A stretch of 33,462 bases of DNA from an uncultured Anaerolineae bacterium (GTDB taxonomy: Bacteria > Chloroflexota > Anaerolineae > Promineifilales > Promineifilaceae). The DNA lies in the NCBI GenBank assembly GCA_937949915.1, contig CALECP010000295.1:1-33462 (forward strand). Reading direction: 5' to 3'. Numbering within the stretch: position 1 is the stretch's first letter; each line of letters begins with the position of its first letter. Under the pieces are notes generated by a model that was not told where the DNA came from, made no database searches, and worked only from the letters and a program-made list of their open reading frames with translations. Below are positions 24,073 through 33,462 of this stretch, piece by piece. The position numbers and the translations under genes were made by a program.

Positions 24073-24891
24073 ATGATTTTAGTCAGTGGTGCGGGTGGCA
24101 AAACGGGGCAAGCGGTAGTGGCGGCTTTGGTGGCGGCCGGGTATGATGTGCGGCCGTGGCTGCGAAGGGCAGATGCTGCACGGCCGCACGCCTTTGTCGG
24201 GGATATGCGTTCGCAAGATGATTGGCTGGCGGCGATGGCGGGGGTGAGCAAGCTGTATCACATTTGTCCCAACATGAACGAGGATGAGATCGAGATCGGC
24301 CGTTGCGCCATCACGGCCGCACAACAATCCGGGATCGCTCATTTTGTTTACCATTCTGTGCTACATCCACAAACGGAGAAGATGCCGCACCATTGGCAAA
24401 AGCTGCGGGTAGAGGAAATGCTGTTCGAGAGCGGGTTACCATTTACGCTAATGCAGCCGGGGGCGTACATGCAAAATATCGACGTGGCGACGATTATGGA
24501 GACGGGGGTGCTGGTACGGCCGTATCCGTCTCACACGCGCTTGTCGTTGGTCGATTTGCAGGACGTGGGGGAAGCGGCCGCGATTGTGCTGCGCGATGAG
24601 CAGTTGGTGGGGGCGACGTTGCCGTTGGTGGGGACACGGCCGCTCACACAAACAGAGGTGGCGGCAACGATTGAACAGGTGATCGGCCGTGCTGTGACGG
24701 TGCGTGAACAGTCGATTCAGTCATGGGAAAGTGCGAATGCGCTGTTGCCAGAGTACGGCCGGAACAGCTTGATCGCTATGTTTGGCTACTATGCGGCTTA
24801 CGGCTTTGTCGGCAACCCATTTACCCTAAAAGCGGTGCTAAAAAGAGAGCCAACCACGCTAGCGGCGTGTATCCATAGATTGATCGTATAA
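24073..24891 (+). CDS. NmrA-like NAD(P)-binding protein (atypical SDR)
   Basis: The 272-residue protein has an N-terminal dinucleotide loop ILVSGAGGKTGQAVV (2-16), followed by R-rich WLRRADAARPH, a GDM segment, and HFVYHSVLHPQ. This is the layout of NmrA/TMR-type atypical short-chain dehydrogenases. These either reduce quinones or aldehydes or act as redox sensors without a Tyr-x3-Lys pair. Here HHWQKLRVEEML stands in the catalytic position. I choose ATG 24073 because GAGAGGA (24061-24067) precedes it; a TTG at 24022 would add 17 unlikely residues. A possible operator lies upstream. Confidence 0.85.
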   Translation: MILVSGAGGKTGQAVVAALVAAGYDVRPWLRRADAARPHAFVGDMRSQDDWLAAMAGVSKLYHICPNMNEDEIEIGRCAITAAQQSGIAHFVYHSVLHPQTEKMPHHWQKLRVEEMLFESGLPFTLMQPGAYMQNIDVATIMETGVLVRPYPSHTRLSLVDLQDVGEAAAIVLRDEQLVGATLPLVGTRPLTQTEVAATIEQVIGRAVTVREQSIQSWESANALLPEYGRNSLIAMFGYYAAYGFVGNPFTLKAVLKREPTTLAACIHRLIV

Positions 24892-24965
24892 TAGGTCGCT
24901 TGTCCGGTAGCTAAAAATACGGATAATCTTGCCTTCTAATTCTTACTATCTGCTTGCATGACATT

Positions 24966-26390
24966 ATGATTGAAGAAAAAACTGTTTCCGAAGACCCAAC
25001 GCCTCCACAATCAGCATTTGACGAGCCTGGTACGGGGAATAGTCGGCTGAAAAAACTAGCTCTTAAAGGGGCGTTTTGGTCGTTCTTGGGCTTTGGTGTC
25101 GTTTACGTTTTGCGCTTCTTTAGCTGGCCGATTATGACACGGCTGCTGGGCGGGGACGAAGAAGCGAAAATTTTACTCGGTGCGATGGCAGTTGTCGATA
25201 CGTTTATGCTCGGTCTGATCTTTTTATCAGATGTGGGGATCAATCTCAGTGTGATTCGCAATGAGCGAGGATCAGAGGCCAGTTTCCAAAATACGGCGTG
25301 GACAATTCAAATGATGCGCGGTGTCATTTTGTTTGCGCTCACATTGCTGCTGGCACGTCCGGCGGCCGAGCTGCTAGGGCAAAATTTCACACCGGAGCAA
25401 GTCGATTTGGTGACAACAGCGCTGATGGTGTCTGGCTTTTCGTCTATCTTGCTGGGCTTGCAATCGACAAAATGGGCGATTGCCCAGCGCGATCTCAATA
25501 CGAGGGCGATTGTTGGCATCGAAGTAGGATCATATCTTTTCAGCTTCCTTGTGCGCGTCTGTTGGGTGATTATCAGCCCGACGATTTGGGCGTTGGTGGC
25601 GGGGGGCTTGGCAGAGAATGTGCTTAAAGCAGGTCTGTCTTGGATGTTGCCCAATGGGGTACGCAACAAATTTGCATGGGACAAAGAAGCAGCGAAAGAG
25701 ATATGGGTGTTCGGCCGGTGGATCATGCTTAGTTCTGCGCTCACCTATGCAGCACGTGAAAGTGGGCTGTTGGTAATGACGGCGCGTACTGATCTCAACT
25801 TTATCTCCGAATTTAAGTTGTCATGGTTATATGCGTCGCTGGTAGTGACAGCCATTATGCAAATGGGATACAAAGTGATGTACCCCACTTTTTCTGATCT
25901 GCTCAAGCAAGGCAAGCACGATTCGTTTATGAAAGCATTGACCCGTGCGCGGCTGGCGGTGATCGCGCTGACGTGGGTGGCGGCGATAGGCGTGATGTTG
26001 GTCGGCCCGTTTGTGGCGGGCTATTTGTTCGATGACAATTGGTATCGTTTCGAGTGGATTATGCCGATCATGGGCGCGGGGGTTATGTTTGTCATCATCG
26101 GCTCTAGCTATGATCACGCGATCATTGCGAAGGAAGAGACGATGATCAATGCACTGCTTCAAGGCGTGTACTTTGTGGTGTTGGTAGCGGCGATTTTGGT
26201 GGGCTTTCGTATCAATGGGCAGATCGGGGCAGTGACCGGTTTTGCGGCCGTCAGTTTGATCCACTATCCTTTCAAAGCGTATTGGCTGAAAAAAATCGGC
26301 ATCTGGCAACCACGTATCGACTTGCCTTTGTTGGTGGTCGCGGCCGCTATCATCGCCCCCACCTTGTGGTTGGCGTTCAGAATTTATTGA
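24966..26390 (+). CDS. Wzx-like polysaccharide flippase (MOP superfamily)
   Basis: The protein (474 residues from ATG 24966; a TTG at 24954 would add four) has an N-terminal soluble stretch of about 30 residues and some twelve to thirteen membrane helices. The early block LALKGAFWSFLGFGVVYVLR and the repeated pattern of polar and charged residues in helices are typical of polysaccharide biosynthesis proteins. Such proteins flip undecaprenyl-linked glycan units across the inner membrane. The N-terminal half matches the family more closely than the C-terminal half. No glycosyltransferases adjoin; the nearest related gene is the ligase at 17034. Substrate unknown. Confidence 0.85.
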   Translation: MIEEKTVSEDPTPPQSAFDEPGTGNSRLKKLALKGAFWSFLGFGVVYVLRFFSWPIMTRLLGGDEEAKILLGAMAVVDTFMLGLIFLSDVGINLSVIRNERGSEASFQNTAWTIQMMRGVILFALTLLLARPAAELLGQNFTPEQVDLVTTALMVSGFSSILLGLQSTKWAIAQRDLNTRAIVGIEVGSYLFSFLVRVCWVIISPTIWALVAGGLAENVLKAGLSWMLPNGVRNKFAWDKEAAKEIWVFGRWIMLSSALTYAARESGLLVMTARTDLNFISEFKLSWLYASLVVTAIMQMGYKVMYPTFSDLLKQGKHDSFMKALTRARLAVIALTWVAAIGVMLVGPFVAGYLFDDNWYRFEWIMPIMGAGVMFVIIGSSYDHAIIAKEETMINALLQGVYFVVLVAAILVGFRINGQIGAVTGFAAVSLIHYPFKAYWLKKIGIWQPRIDLPLLVVAAAIIAPTLWLAFRIY

Positions 26391-26658
26391 GTTGTGTGCC
26401 GTCCGGACACGATTGATCATGTTTTTCAGCGACTGTAAGATTGTTTGACAGAATGACCCTGTAAAGTACGAAATGTGATTCCTTCACAATTAAATAGATG
26501 GCTTGCTCACTGCACAATTTCAATTTGGGATTCAATTCATGGAGCAGTTCTTTTTTTGGTTCATAATAGCAGATAGATTGATGTAGTAGCAGAGAGTAGA
26601 CGTGCAACATTCGGTGTGGTGAGCAAGCCATTTTATTCATATCTACCGAACTCATTTG

Positions 26659-26691
26659 AAAATCTCCCCCCCAGAGGGAGATTTTTTTTTT
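26659..26691 (+). terminator. Intrinsic terminator
   Basis: AAAATCTCCC (26659-26668) pairs perfectly with GGGAGATTTT (26676-26685) around a 7-base loop and runs into an uninterrupted T tract ending at 26691. This is the most convincing rho-independent terminator in the window. It reads on the plus strand and would end either the flippase transcript or a short RNA from the preceding intergenic region, just before the tgt promoter. Confidence 0.85.
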
Positions 26692-26701
26692 GCAAAGCCG
26701 C

Positions 26702-29629
<2,928 letters not shown>

Positions 29630-29653
29630 ACGTTCACGCACAACCAATAGCGA

Positions 29654-30436
29654 TCAGCCATTCGCCATTAATGCCCCTGCTTCTTCTATATTGTTGACGA
29701 TGTTGAGAATTTTGTCGAAACCGACCATGCTGAATATCTCTTGCAATGGCAGGTTGAGACCGGCCAAAACGAGATCACCGTCGTGCTGGCGTGCTTCGCG
29801 CCATGCCGCGACGATGATGCGTAGCCCACCGCTATTGGTGTAGGTTGTTTCGCTGAGGTCGAGAATGATGTTGTAGCGGGATTGTGCCAGCAGGGCTTGC
29901 AGGTGTGTTTCTAGGTCGGGTATGGTTGTTTGGTCTAGGCGGCCGATTACGCTGACGATGTGTATTTGTTCGTCTATTTGGTCTGTGAGCGGCCGTGTCG
30001 ATACGGCCGTGTCATTTTGCTCTGGTATGTTTTTCACAAGAGTTACCTTATTGCCATTGTCATCAAATTGATAGATGACATCGTCCATCAATGTCCGCAT
30101 AAAATGAACGCCTAGCCCACCGATGGAGACTGCTTCGATGGGGGTATTTTCGTCTACGGGGGCGACGGCCGGAACGGTTTCCGGCCGGAACGATTGTCCT
30201 GTATCGGCGAATGTGATGCGAAACGTTTTGTCCACGATTGCCCATGTCACCACAATATCGCCCGGTTTCCCTTGATACGCATGTTCAATGATGTTGCTGG
30301 CTGCCTCATCACACGCCAATTCGATATGGGCGCGGTTTTTAGCTGTCAGTGCGGTCTGTTCTGCCCCTGCCAGCACAAACTGACACAGGTGCTGTACCTG
30401 CTCTGCTTGTGCGTGGAAAGTTTGGGTGCGCGTCAT
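29654..30436 (-). CDS. RsbW-like anti-sigma kinase fused to a STAS antagonist domain
   Basis: Numbering from ATG 30436 (260 residues), the N-terminal part (about 1-140) is an HATPase_c_2 domain. E44 and N48 lie in ELACDEAASNIIEHAY, D78-T-G is G1 and IGGLGVHFMRTLMD is the ATP lid, as in RsbW/SpoIIAB kinases. The C-terminal part (about 150-258) is a STAS domain with S202 in YTNSGGLR, the position phosphorylated in SpoIIAA/RsbV. Kinase and substrate are thus in one chain. An in-frame GTG lies 18 bases upstream (30454). A TATAAT on the minus strand (30451-30446) ends nine bases before the ATG and no ribosome binding site is evident, so the mRNA may be leaderless. The phosphatase gene follows. No sigma factor gene is nearby. 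Confidence 0.9.
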   Translation of the reverse strand: MTRTQTFHAQAEQVQHLCQFVLAGAEQTALTAKNRAHIELACDEAASNIIEHAYQGKPGDIVVTWAIVDKTFRITFADTGQSFRPETVPAVAPVDENTPIEAVSIGGLGVHFMRTLMDDVIYQFDDNGNKVTLVKNIPEQNDTAVSTRPLTDQIDEQIHIVSVIGRLDQTTIPDLETHLQALLAQSRYNIILDLSETTYTNSGGLRIIVAAWREARQHDGDLVLAGLNLPLQEIFSMVGFDKILNIVNNIEEAGALMANG

Positions 30437-30445
30437 GTCACTTTC

Positions 30446-30451
30446 ATTATA
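30446..30451 (-). promoter_or_regulatory. -10 box of the kinase-STAS gene, possibly leaderless
   Basis: Read on the minus strand, TATAAT stands nine bases before the ATG at 30436. This is the same geometry as the tgt promoter (eight bases). The upstream region shows no clear -35 and no Shine-Dalgarno lies between box and start. Confidence 0.45.
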
Positions 30452-30475
30452 CACACTCCATTCGCTAGAAAATGA

Positions 30476-30530
30476 TTGATTTGGGTTTTAATTGTGATAA
30501 AATGCACACAAGGTTTCAATAATTATTGAA
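30476..30530 (+). promoter_or_regulatory. menB promoter with palindromic operator
   Basis: TTGATT (30476-30481) and TAAAAT (30498-30503), 16 bases apart, form a plausible sigma-70-type promoter. Downstream, TTCAATAATTATTGAA (30515-30530) is a perfect 16-base palindrome in the early transcribed region. That is a typical repressor position. The promoter is divergent from that of the kinase-STAS gene. Confidence 0.5.
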
Positions 30531-30593
30531 CGAATTGAATGTATCGACCGGATTGTATCGGGGCGATATATTCCACAAAAAACGGAGTGAAAC

Positions 30594-31436
30594 ATGCGTG
30601 GTTTTGTTGAAGATATTGGTGAAATTAAATGGGAAAAAGTCAAAGAGTATAGCGAGATCATTTACGAACATTTTGATGGGATCGCAAAGATAACAATGAA
30701 TCGGCCGCGGGTGTACAACGCTTTTACGCCGGTGACAGTAAACGAGATGATCGAAGCGTTTGACCATGCGTGGCAGGATCAAGCGATTCGCGTAATCGTG
30801 TTTACCGGTGCGGGAGACAAGGCGTTTTGTTCGGGCGGCGACCAGAATCATCGGCAGCATGGTGGCTATGTGAGCGGTGAAGATGTGCCGCGCTTGAATG
30901 TGCTGGAGTTGCAACGGCGTATTCGTACCTGTCCGAAGCCGGTGATCGCGGCCGTGAATGGGTATGCGATTGGCGGTGGGCATGTGCTACACGTTGTGTG
31001 TGATTTGTCGATTGCGAGTGACAATGCGATTTTCGGGCAAACAGGGCCGAAAGTGGGCAGCTTTGATGGTGGATTTGGTGCGTCTTATTTGGCGCGACAC
31101 ATCGGGCAAAAACGGGCGCGTGAGATTTGGTTTTTGTGCTTGCAGTACACGGCGGCCGAGGCGCACGAGATGGGCATGGTGAATGCGGTTGTGCCGCTCG
31201 AAAAGCTGGACGAGGAAGTGGTACGCTGGGCAAAAACGATCATGCTCCGCAGTCCAATTGCGATTCGGATGCTCAAGTCAGCGTTTAATGCGGAATTAGA
31301 TGGTCAGGCGGGTATTCAGGAACTGGCGGGTAATTCGACGCTGCTTTATTACTTGACAGATGAGGCGAAAGAAGGGCGCGATGCGTTCTTGGAAAAGCGT
31401 GATCCCGATTGGATGCGCTTCCCGCAGTTCCCGTAG
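30594..31436 (+). CDS. menB: 1,4-dihydroxy-2-naphthoyl-CoA synthase
   Basis: MenB condenses O-succinylbenzoyl-CoA into the naphthoate ring of menaquinone. It is a crotonase-fold enzyme. The 280-residue product has the family-specific blocks CSGGDQ (79-84), [19 protein letters not shown] (123-141) and [18 protein letters not shown] (151-168), which separate MenB from general enoyl-CoA hydratases. GGAG at 30584-30587 supports the ATG. A promoter with a palindromic operator lies upstream. A menE-like gene lies 1.3 kb downstream, beyond an amidohydrolase, so this is a partial men cluster. Its stop TAG is followed by a repeat-rich spacer. Confidence 0.95.
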   Translation: MRGFVEDIGEIKWEKVKEYSEIIYEHFDGIAKITMNRPRVYNAFTPVTVNEMIEAFDHAWQDQAIRVIVFTGAGDKAFCSGGDQNHRQHGGYVSGEDVPRLNVLELQRRIRTCPKPVIAAVNGYAIGGGHVLHVVCDLSIASDNAIFGQTGPKVGSFDGGFGASYLARHIGQKRAREIWFLCLQYTAAEAHEMGMVNAVVPLEKLDEEVVRWAKTIMLRSPIAIRMLKSAFNAELDGQAGIQELAGNSTLLYYLTDEAKEGRDAFLEKRDPDWMRFPQFP

Positions 31437-31451
31437 GGAGTAAGACAGTTT

Positions 31452-31499
31452 AACGCAGAGGCGCAGAGATTCGCAGAGTTTTTTGTGAAGCTTTGCGCC
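31452..31499. repeat. CGCAGAG repeat with hairpin, downstream of menB
   Basis: CGCAGAG occurs three times (31454-31460, 31462-31468, 31472-31478). GGCGCAGAG (31460-31468) can pair with CTTTGCGCC (31491-31499), with one G-U wobble, around a T-rich loop. The same aacGCAGAGGCGC.GAG sequence recurs inside the menE-like gene at 33283-33300, so it is a dispersed repeat. It may also serve as a weak processing or pausing site between menB and the next gene. Confidence 0.7.
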
Positions 31500-31542
31500 G
31501 TTATTTAATGTTGTGATTTTTGAGTAAATGGAGTGATGCGCG

Positions 31543-32736
31543 ATGGATATGTTGACGAAAGCGAACGAGATTAAAGACGAGATTGTACGATTGCGGCGAG
31601 ATATTCACGCGCATCCTGAGTTGGGGTTTGAGGAAGTGCGGACGGCGAAGCTGGTGGCCGATACGCTGCGTGAGATTGGGATGGAGGTGACAGAGGGTGT
31701 CGGCCGAACGGGCGTGGTTGGGCAACTGGGTGCGGGTACGGGCCCGACGATTGCGATTCGGGCCGATATGGATGCGCTGCCGATTGAGCAAGAAAGTGAT
31801 GCGCCGTATAAATCGACTGTGCCGGGGGTGATGCACGCTTGTGGACATGACGCGCACACGGCGATGCTGCTGGGGGTGGCGCATTTGTTGAAACAGAGCT
31901 TGGCGACGGAAAAGTGGCAGGGCAATGTGCGCTTTTTGTTTCAGCCAAGTGAGGAGGCTTGGGGTGAGGATGGGATTAGTGGTGCGACGGCGATGATCAA
32001 TGATGATGCGATGAACGGGGTGGATGCAGTGATTGCGTTGCATGTTAATTCGCTGAAGGAGACGGGCGAACTTAACTTTGCGGATGGGATTGCGCTGTCG
32101 GCCGTTGATTCGTTTGAGGCGTGGATTCGGGCGACTGGGTCGCATGGGGCGAGTCCGCATAAGGGGACGGATGCGAATTATATGTTGTCGCATGTGTTGC
32201 CTGCGCTGTATGCGATTCCGTCACGGATGATCGATCCGTTGCAGCCGACGGTTGTGAGTGTGGGGCGGATTGAGAGCGGGAATGCGACGAATGTGATTCC
32301 GGCCGAGGTGTATGTGAATGGCACGATTCGGTCGCGTGATGAGGGTGTGCGGGAGCAACTTTGGGCGGAGATCGAGCGGGCGTTTGCGCTGGCGGAGCAT
32401 TTTGGTGGGTCGAGTGAGGTGGTGATTCATAAGGGCTACATTGCGATGGAAAATGATGTGGGCGTGAATGATTGGATGCGGGATGTGGTGTCTGATTTTG
32501 GGCTGGCTGATGGCATTGTGAACAAGACGTTTGGGATGGGCGGCGAGGATTTTGCGTATATGACGAAGGCTGCGCGAGGGGCGATGTTTATGTTGGGGGC
32601 GGCGACGAAGGATGGGGTGATGCGGGGGCATCATACGCCGTTGTTTGATATTGATGAGGATGCGTTGCCGGTTGGGACGGCGGTGTTGGCGGAGACGGCG
32701 CGGCGGTTTGTTTTGGGAGAGGTTGGGAAAGAATAG
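31543..32736 (+). CDS. M20 family metal-dependent amidohydrolase
   Basis: M20D enzymes hydrolyse N-acyl amino acids and related amides (hippurate, IAA-amino acids, N-acetyl-diaminopimelate) with one or two divalent metals. The 397-residue protein shows RRDIHAHPELGFEE, IRADMDALPI, and C100-x-H102 in HACGHDAHTAMLLG. E137/E138 lie in QPSEE, then come H167, GMGGEDFAYM and the late HHTPLFDIDEDAL. The length and motif spacing are normal, and the dimerisation lid domain sits in the middle (about 185-295). The substrate is not readable. GGAG at 31530-31533 supports the start. Codon use is strongly G- and T-ending, as in the following gene and unlike earlier genes. Confidence 0.92.
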   Translation: MDMLTKANEIKDEIVRLRRDIHAHPELGFEEVRTAKLVADTLREIGMEVTEGVGRTGVVGQLGAGTGPTIAIRADMDALPIEQESDAPYKSTVPGVMHACGHDAHTAMLLGVAHLLKQSLATEKWQGNVRFLFQPSEEAWGEDGISGATAMINDDAMNGVDAVIALHVNSLKETGELNFADGIALSAVDSFEAWIRATGSHGASPHKGTDANYMLSHVLPALYAIPSRMIDPLQPTVVSVGRIESGNATNVIPAEVYVNGTIRSRDEGVREQLWAEIERAFALAEHFGGSSEVVIHKGYIAMENDVGVNDWMRDVVSDFGLADGIVNKTFGMGGEDFAYMTKAARGAMFMLGAATKDGVMRGHHTPLFDIDEDALPVGTAVLAETARRFVLGEVGKE

Positions 32737-32737
32737 A

Positions 32738-32780
32738 ACACAGATTGGACGGATAAAACGGATGAAGACGGATTTTTTGA
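32738..32780. repeat. ACAGATT/ACGGAT-type purine-rich repeat at menE start
   Basis: The short spacer after the amidohydrolase holds an acacagattgg motif followed by three ACGGAT units (starting 32749, 32758 and 32768) and a T-run. It resembles the 'cacagattacacggat' type of dispersed filler seen in many bacterial genomes. The presumed menE start codon (32762) lies inside it, and there is no separate ribosome binding site. Confidence 0.5.
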
Positions 32781-33462
32781 CGGTTTGTGGAGATGTGTTT
32801 GATCTGGATTGGATTCGGGATGAATTTGATGCGGGGTCTTCGCGGCTGTCTGATTATCAGATGGTGGTGTTGGGGTTTTGTCAGCGTTGGTTGCGGGGGG
32901 AGGATGTGTTTGAGATTCGGACGAGCGGGAGTACGGGTCGGCCGAAGGTGATTGCGTTGCGGCGGGAACGGATGATTGCGAGTGCGCGGGGGACGGCGGC
33001 GGTGGTGGGTCTGAAGGCGGGTGATCGGGCGTTGGTGTGTTTGGATGTGCGCTATGTGGGGGGGATGATGATGGTGGTGCGGGGGCTGGAGATTGGGTTG
33101 GCTTTGACTGTGATTGCGCCTGTGGGTCGGCCGTTGGCGGGGTTTGATGCTGGGTTTGATTTTGTGGCGATGGTGCCGATGCAGGTGGGGGCGAGTTTGG
33201 ATTTTGATGCGGATGTTTTGATGGGGTGTGGGGTGGTTTTGATTGGGGGGGCGGCTGTTTCGGAGGAGTTGGAAGAGGGATTAACCGCAGAGGCGCGGAG
33301 GGGGGAGGACGTTTCTTCTCTCTCTACTCCTCACTCTTTACTTTGTACTTTTTTCCACACGTATGGGATGACGGAGACGGTGAGCCATGTGGCGTTGCGG
33401 CGGGTGGGGGTGAGTGAGTGGTTTGAGGGGTTGCCGGGGGTTGAATTGCGTTTGGATGGGCG
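32762..33462 (+). CDS. menE: MenE-like O-succinylbenzoate-CoA ligase, N-terminal part (cut by window end)
   Basis: The frame runs open from ATG 32762 to the window end (233 codons). It is an ANL-superfamily adenylating enzyme: RTSGSTGRPKVIAL (53-66) is the ATP loop, LIGGAAVSEEL the A4 region, HTYGMTET (199-206) the A5 motif, and GLPGVELRLDG the start of the next. The short N terminus before the ATP loop and the menB neighbour point to MenE, which activates O-succinylbenzoate with CoA just before MenB acts. Residues about 174-196 come from a dispersed repeat inserted between A4 and A5 without breaking the frame. Codons are strongly G/T-ending except in that insert. The start is uncertain because it lies in a repeat. 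Confidence 0.78.
   Translation, partial: MKTDFLTVCGDVFDLDWIRDEFDAGSSRLSDYQMVVLGFCQRWLRGEDVFEIRTSGSTGRPKVIALRRERMIASARGTAAVVGLKAGDRALVCLDVRYVGGMMMVVRGLEIGLALTVIAPVGRPLAGFDAGFDFVAMVPMQVGASLDFDADVLMGCGVVLIGGAAVSEELEEGLTAEARRGEDVSSLSTPHSLLCTFFHTYGMTETVSHVALRRVGVSEWFEGLPGVELRLDG
33281..33349 (+). repeat. Dispersed repeat inserted in frame in the menE-like gene
   Basis: The segment opens with TTAACCGCAGAGGCGCGGAG, matching the repeat after menB (31450 onward: TTAACGCAGAGGCGCAGAG). It continues with a C/T-rich tail of TCT/CTC/ACT codons. Base use switches abruptly from G/T-rich to C/T-rich and back. The 69 bases are a multiple of three and contain no stop in the menE frame, so they add about 23 residues between two conserved motifs. 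Confidence 0.7.

Noticed and set aside
26377-26655. 92-codon minus-strand open frame in the intergenic region before tgt
   Set aside because: A GGGGAG lies eight bases before its ATG, but the frame contains both arms of the long inverted repeat, overlaps the flippase end, has no recognisable domain, and its supposed ribosome binding site is one arm of the terminator.

Overview
The window looks like a chromosomal segment of a free-living bacterium, most likely a member of the Chloroflexota (Anaerolineae-like). That placement is an inference from gene content: multi-GAF sensors, a SpoIIE phosphatase, Wzx/O-antigen-ligase type membrane proteins, menaquinone genes and many secreted or anchored proteins. 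No rRNA or tRNA gene is present to confirm it. Base composition is mixed, with AT-rich stretches at 1-2.6 kb and 10.98-16.18 kb in a GC-richer background. The background is saturated with the palindrome CGGCCG (about 150 copies by hand count).

Layout. 1-2.6 kb: an AT-rich lead, then a membrane-anchored copper amine oxidase homologue whose domains are in permuted order (catalytic domain, two membrane helices, then N2/N3-like domains). 2.6-5.1 kb (minus): a multi-pass membrane protein, a membrane-anchored lytic transglycosylase and a DCC-family protein. 5.4-9.4 kb: a large secreted glycoside-hydrolase-like protein and lysA. 9.5-11 kb: a family-4-like uracil-DNA glycosylase without Fe-S cysteines, a hairpin repeat and a SAM methyltransferase. 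10.98-16.18 kb: an AT-rich three-gene signalling block (five-GAF histidine kinase, response regulator, membrane-bound receiver protein). A copy of the methyltransferase 3' end follows it, so the block looks inserted. 16.2-21.7 kb: tlyA, O-antigen ligase, map, an unknown two-helix membrane protein, and an RlmD-like methyltransferase lacking its catalytic cysteine. 21.7-23.9 kb (minus): a P-loop kinase, purM and purN, overlapping. 24-26.4 kb: an NmrA-like oxidoreductase and a Wzx-like flippase. 26.4-27.8 kb: a long intergenic region with a possible small RNA and a clear terminator, then tgt. 27.8-30.5 kb (minus): a partner-switching pair, namely a RsbW-like kinase fused to a STAS domain and a two-GAF SpoIIE phosphatase. 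30.6 kb to the end: menB, an M20 amidohydrolase and a menE-like gene cut by the window edge.

How the genes fit together. purM/purN act in consecutive or near-consecutive steps of purine synthesis. menB and menE are menaquinone genes separated by an amidohydrolase. The flippase and ligase suggest surface polysaccharide export, although they are not adjacent. Two independent signalling modules are present, one phosphorelay-type and one partner-switching type. Between genes lie short, perfect hairpins of one architectural family (13-bp arms with variable sequence and mostly GTAG...CTAC ends), and purine-rich 'cgcagaggcgcagag' repeats, one of which has entered the menE reading frame.
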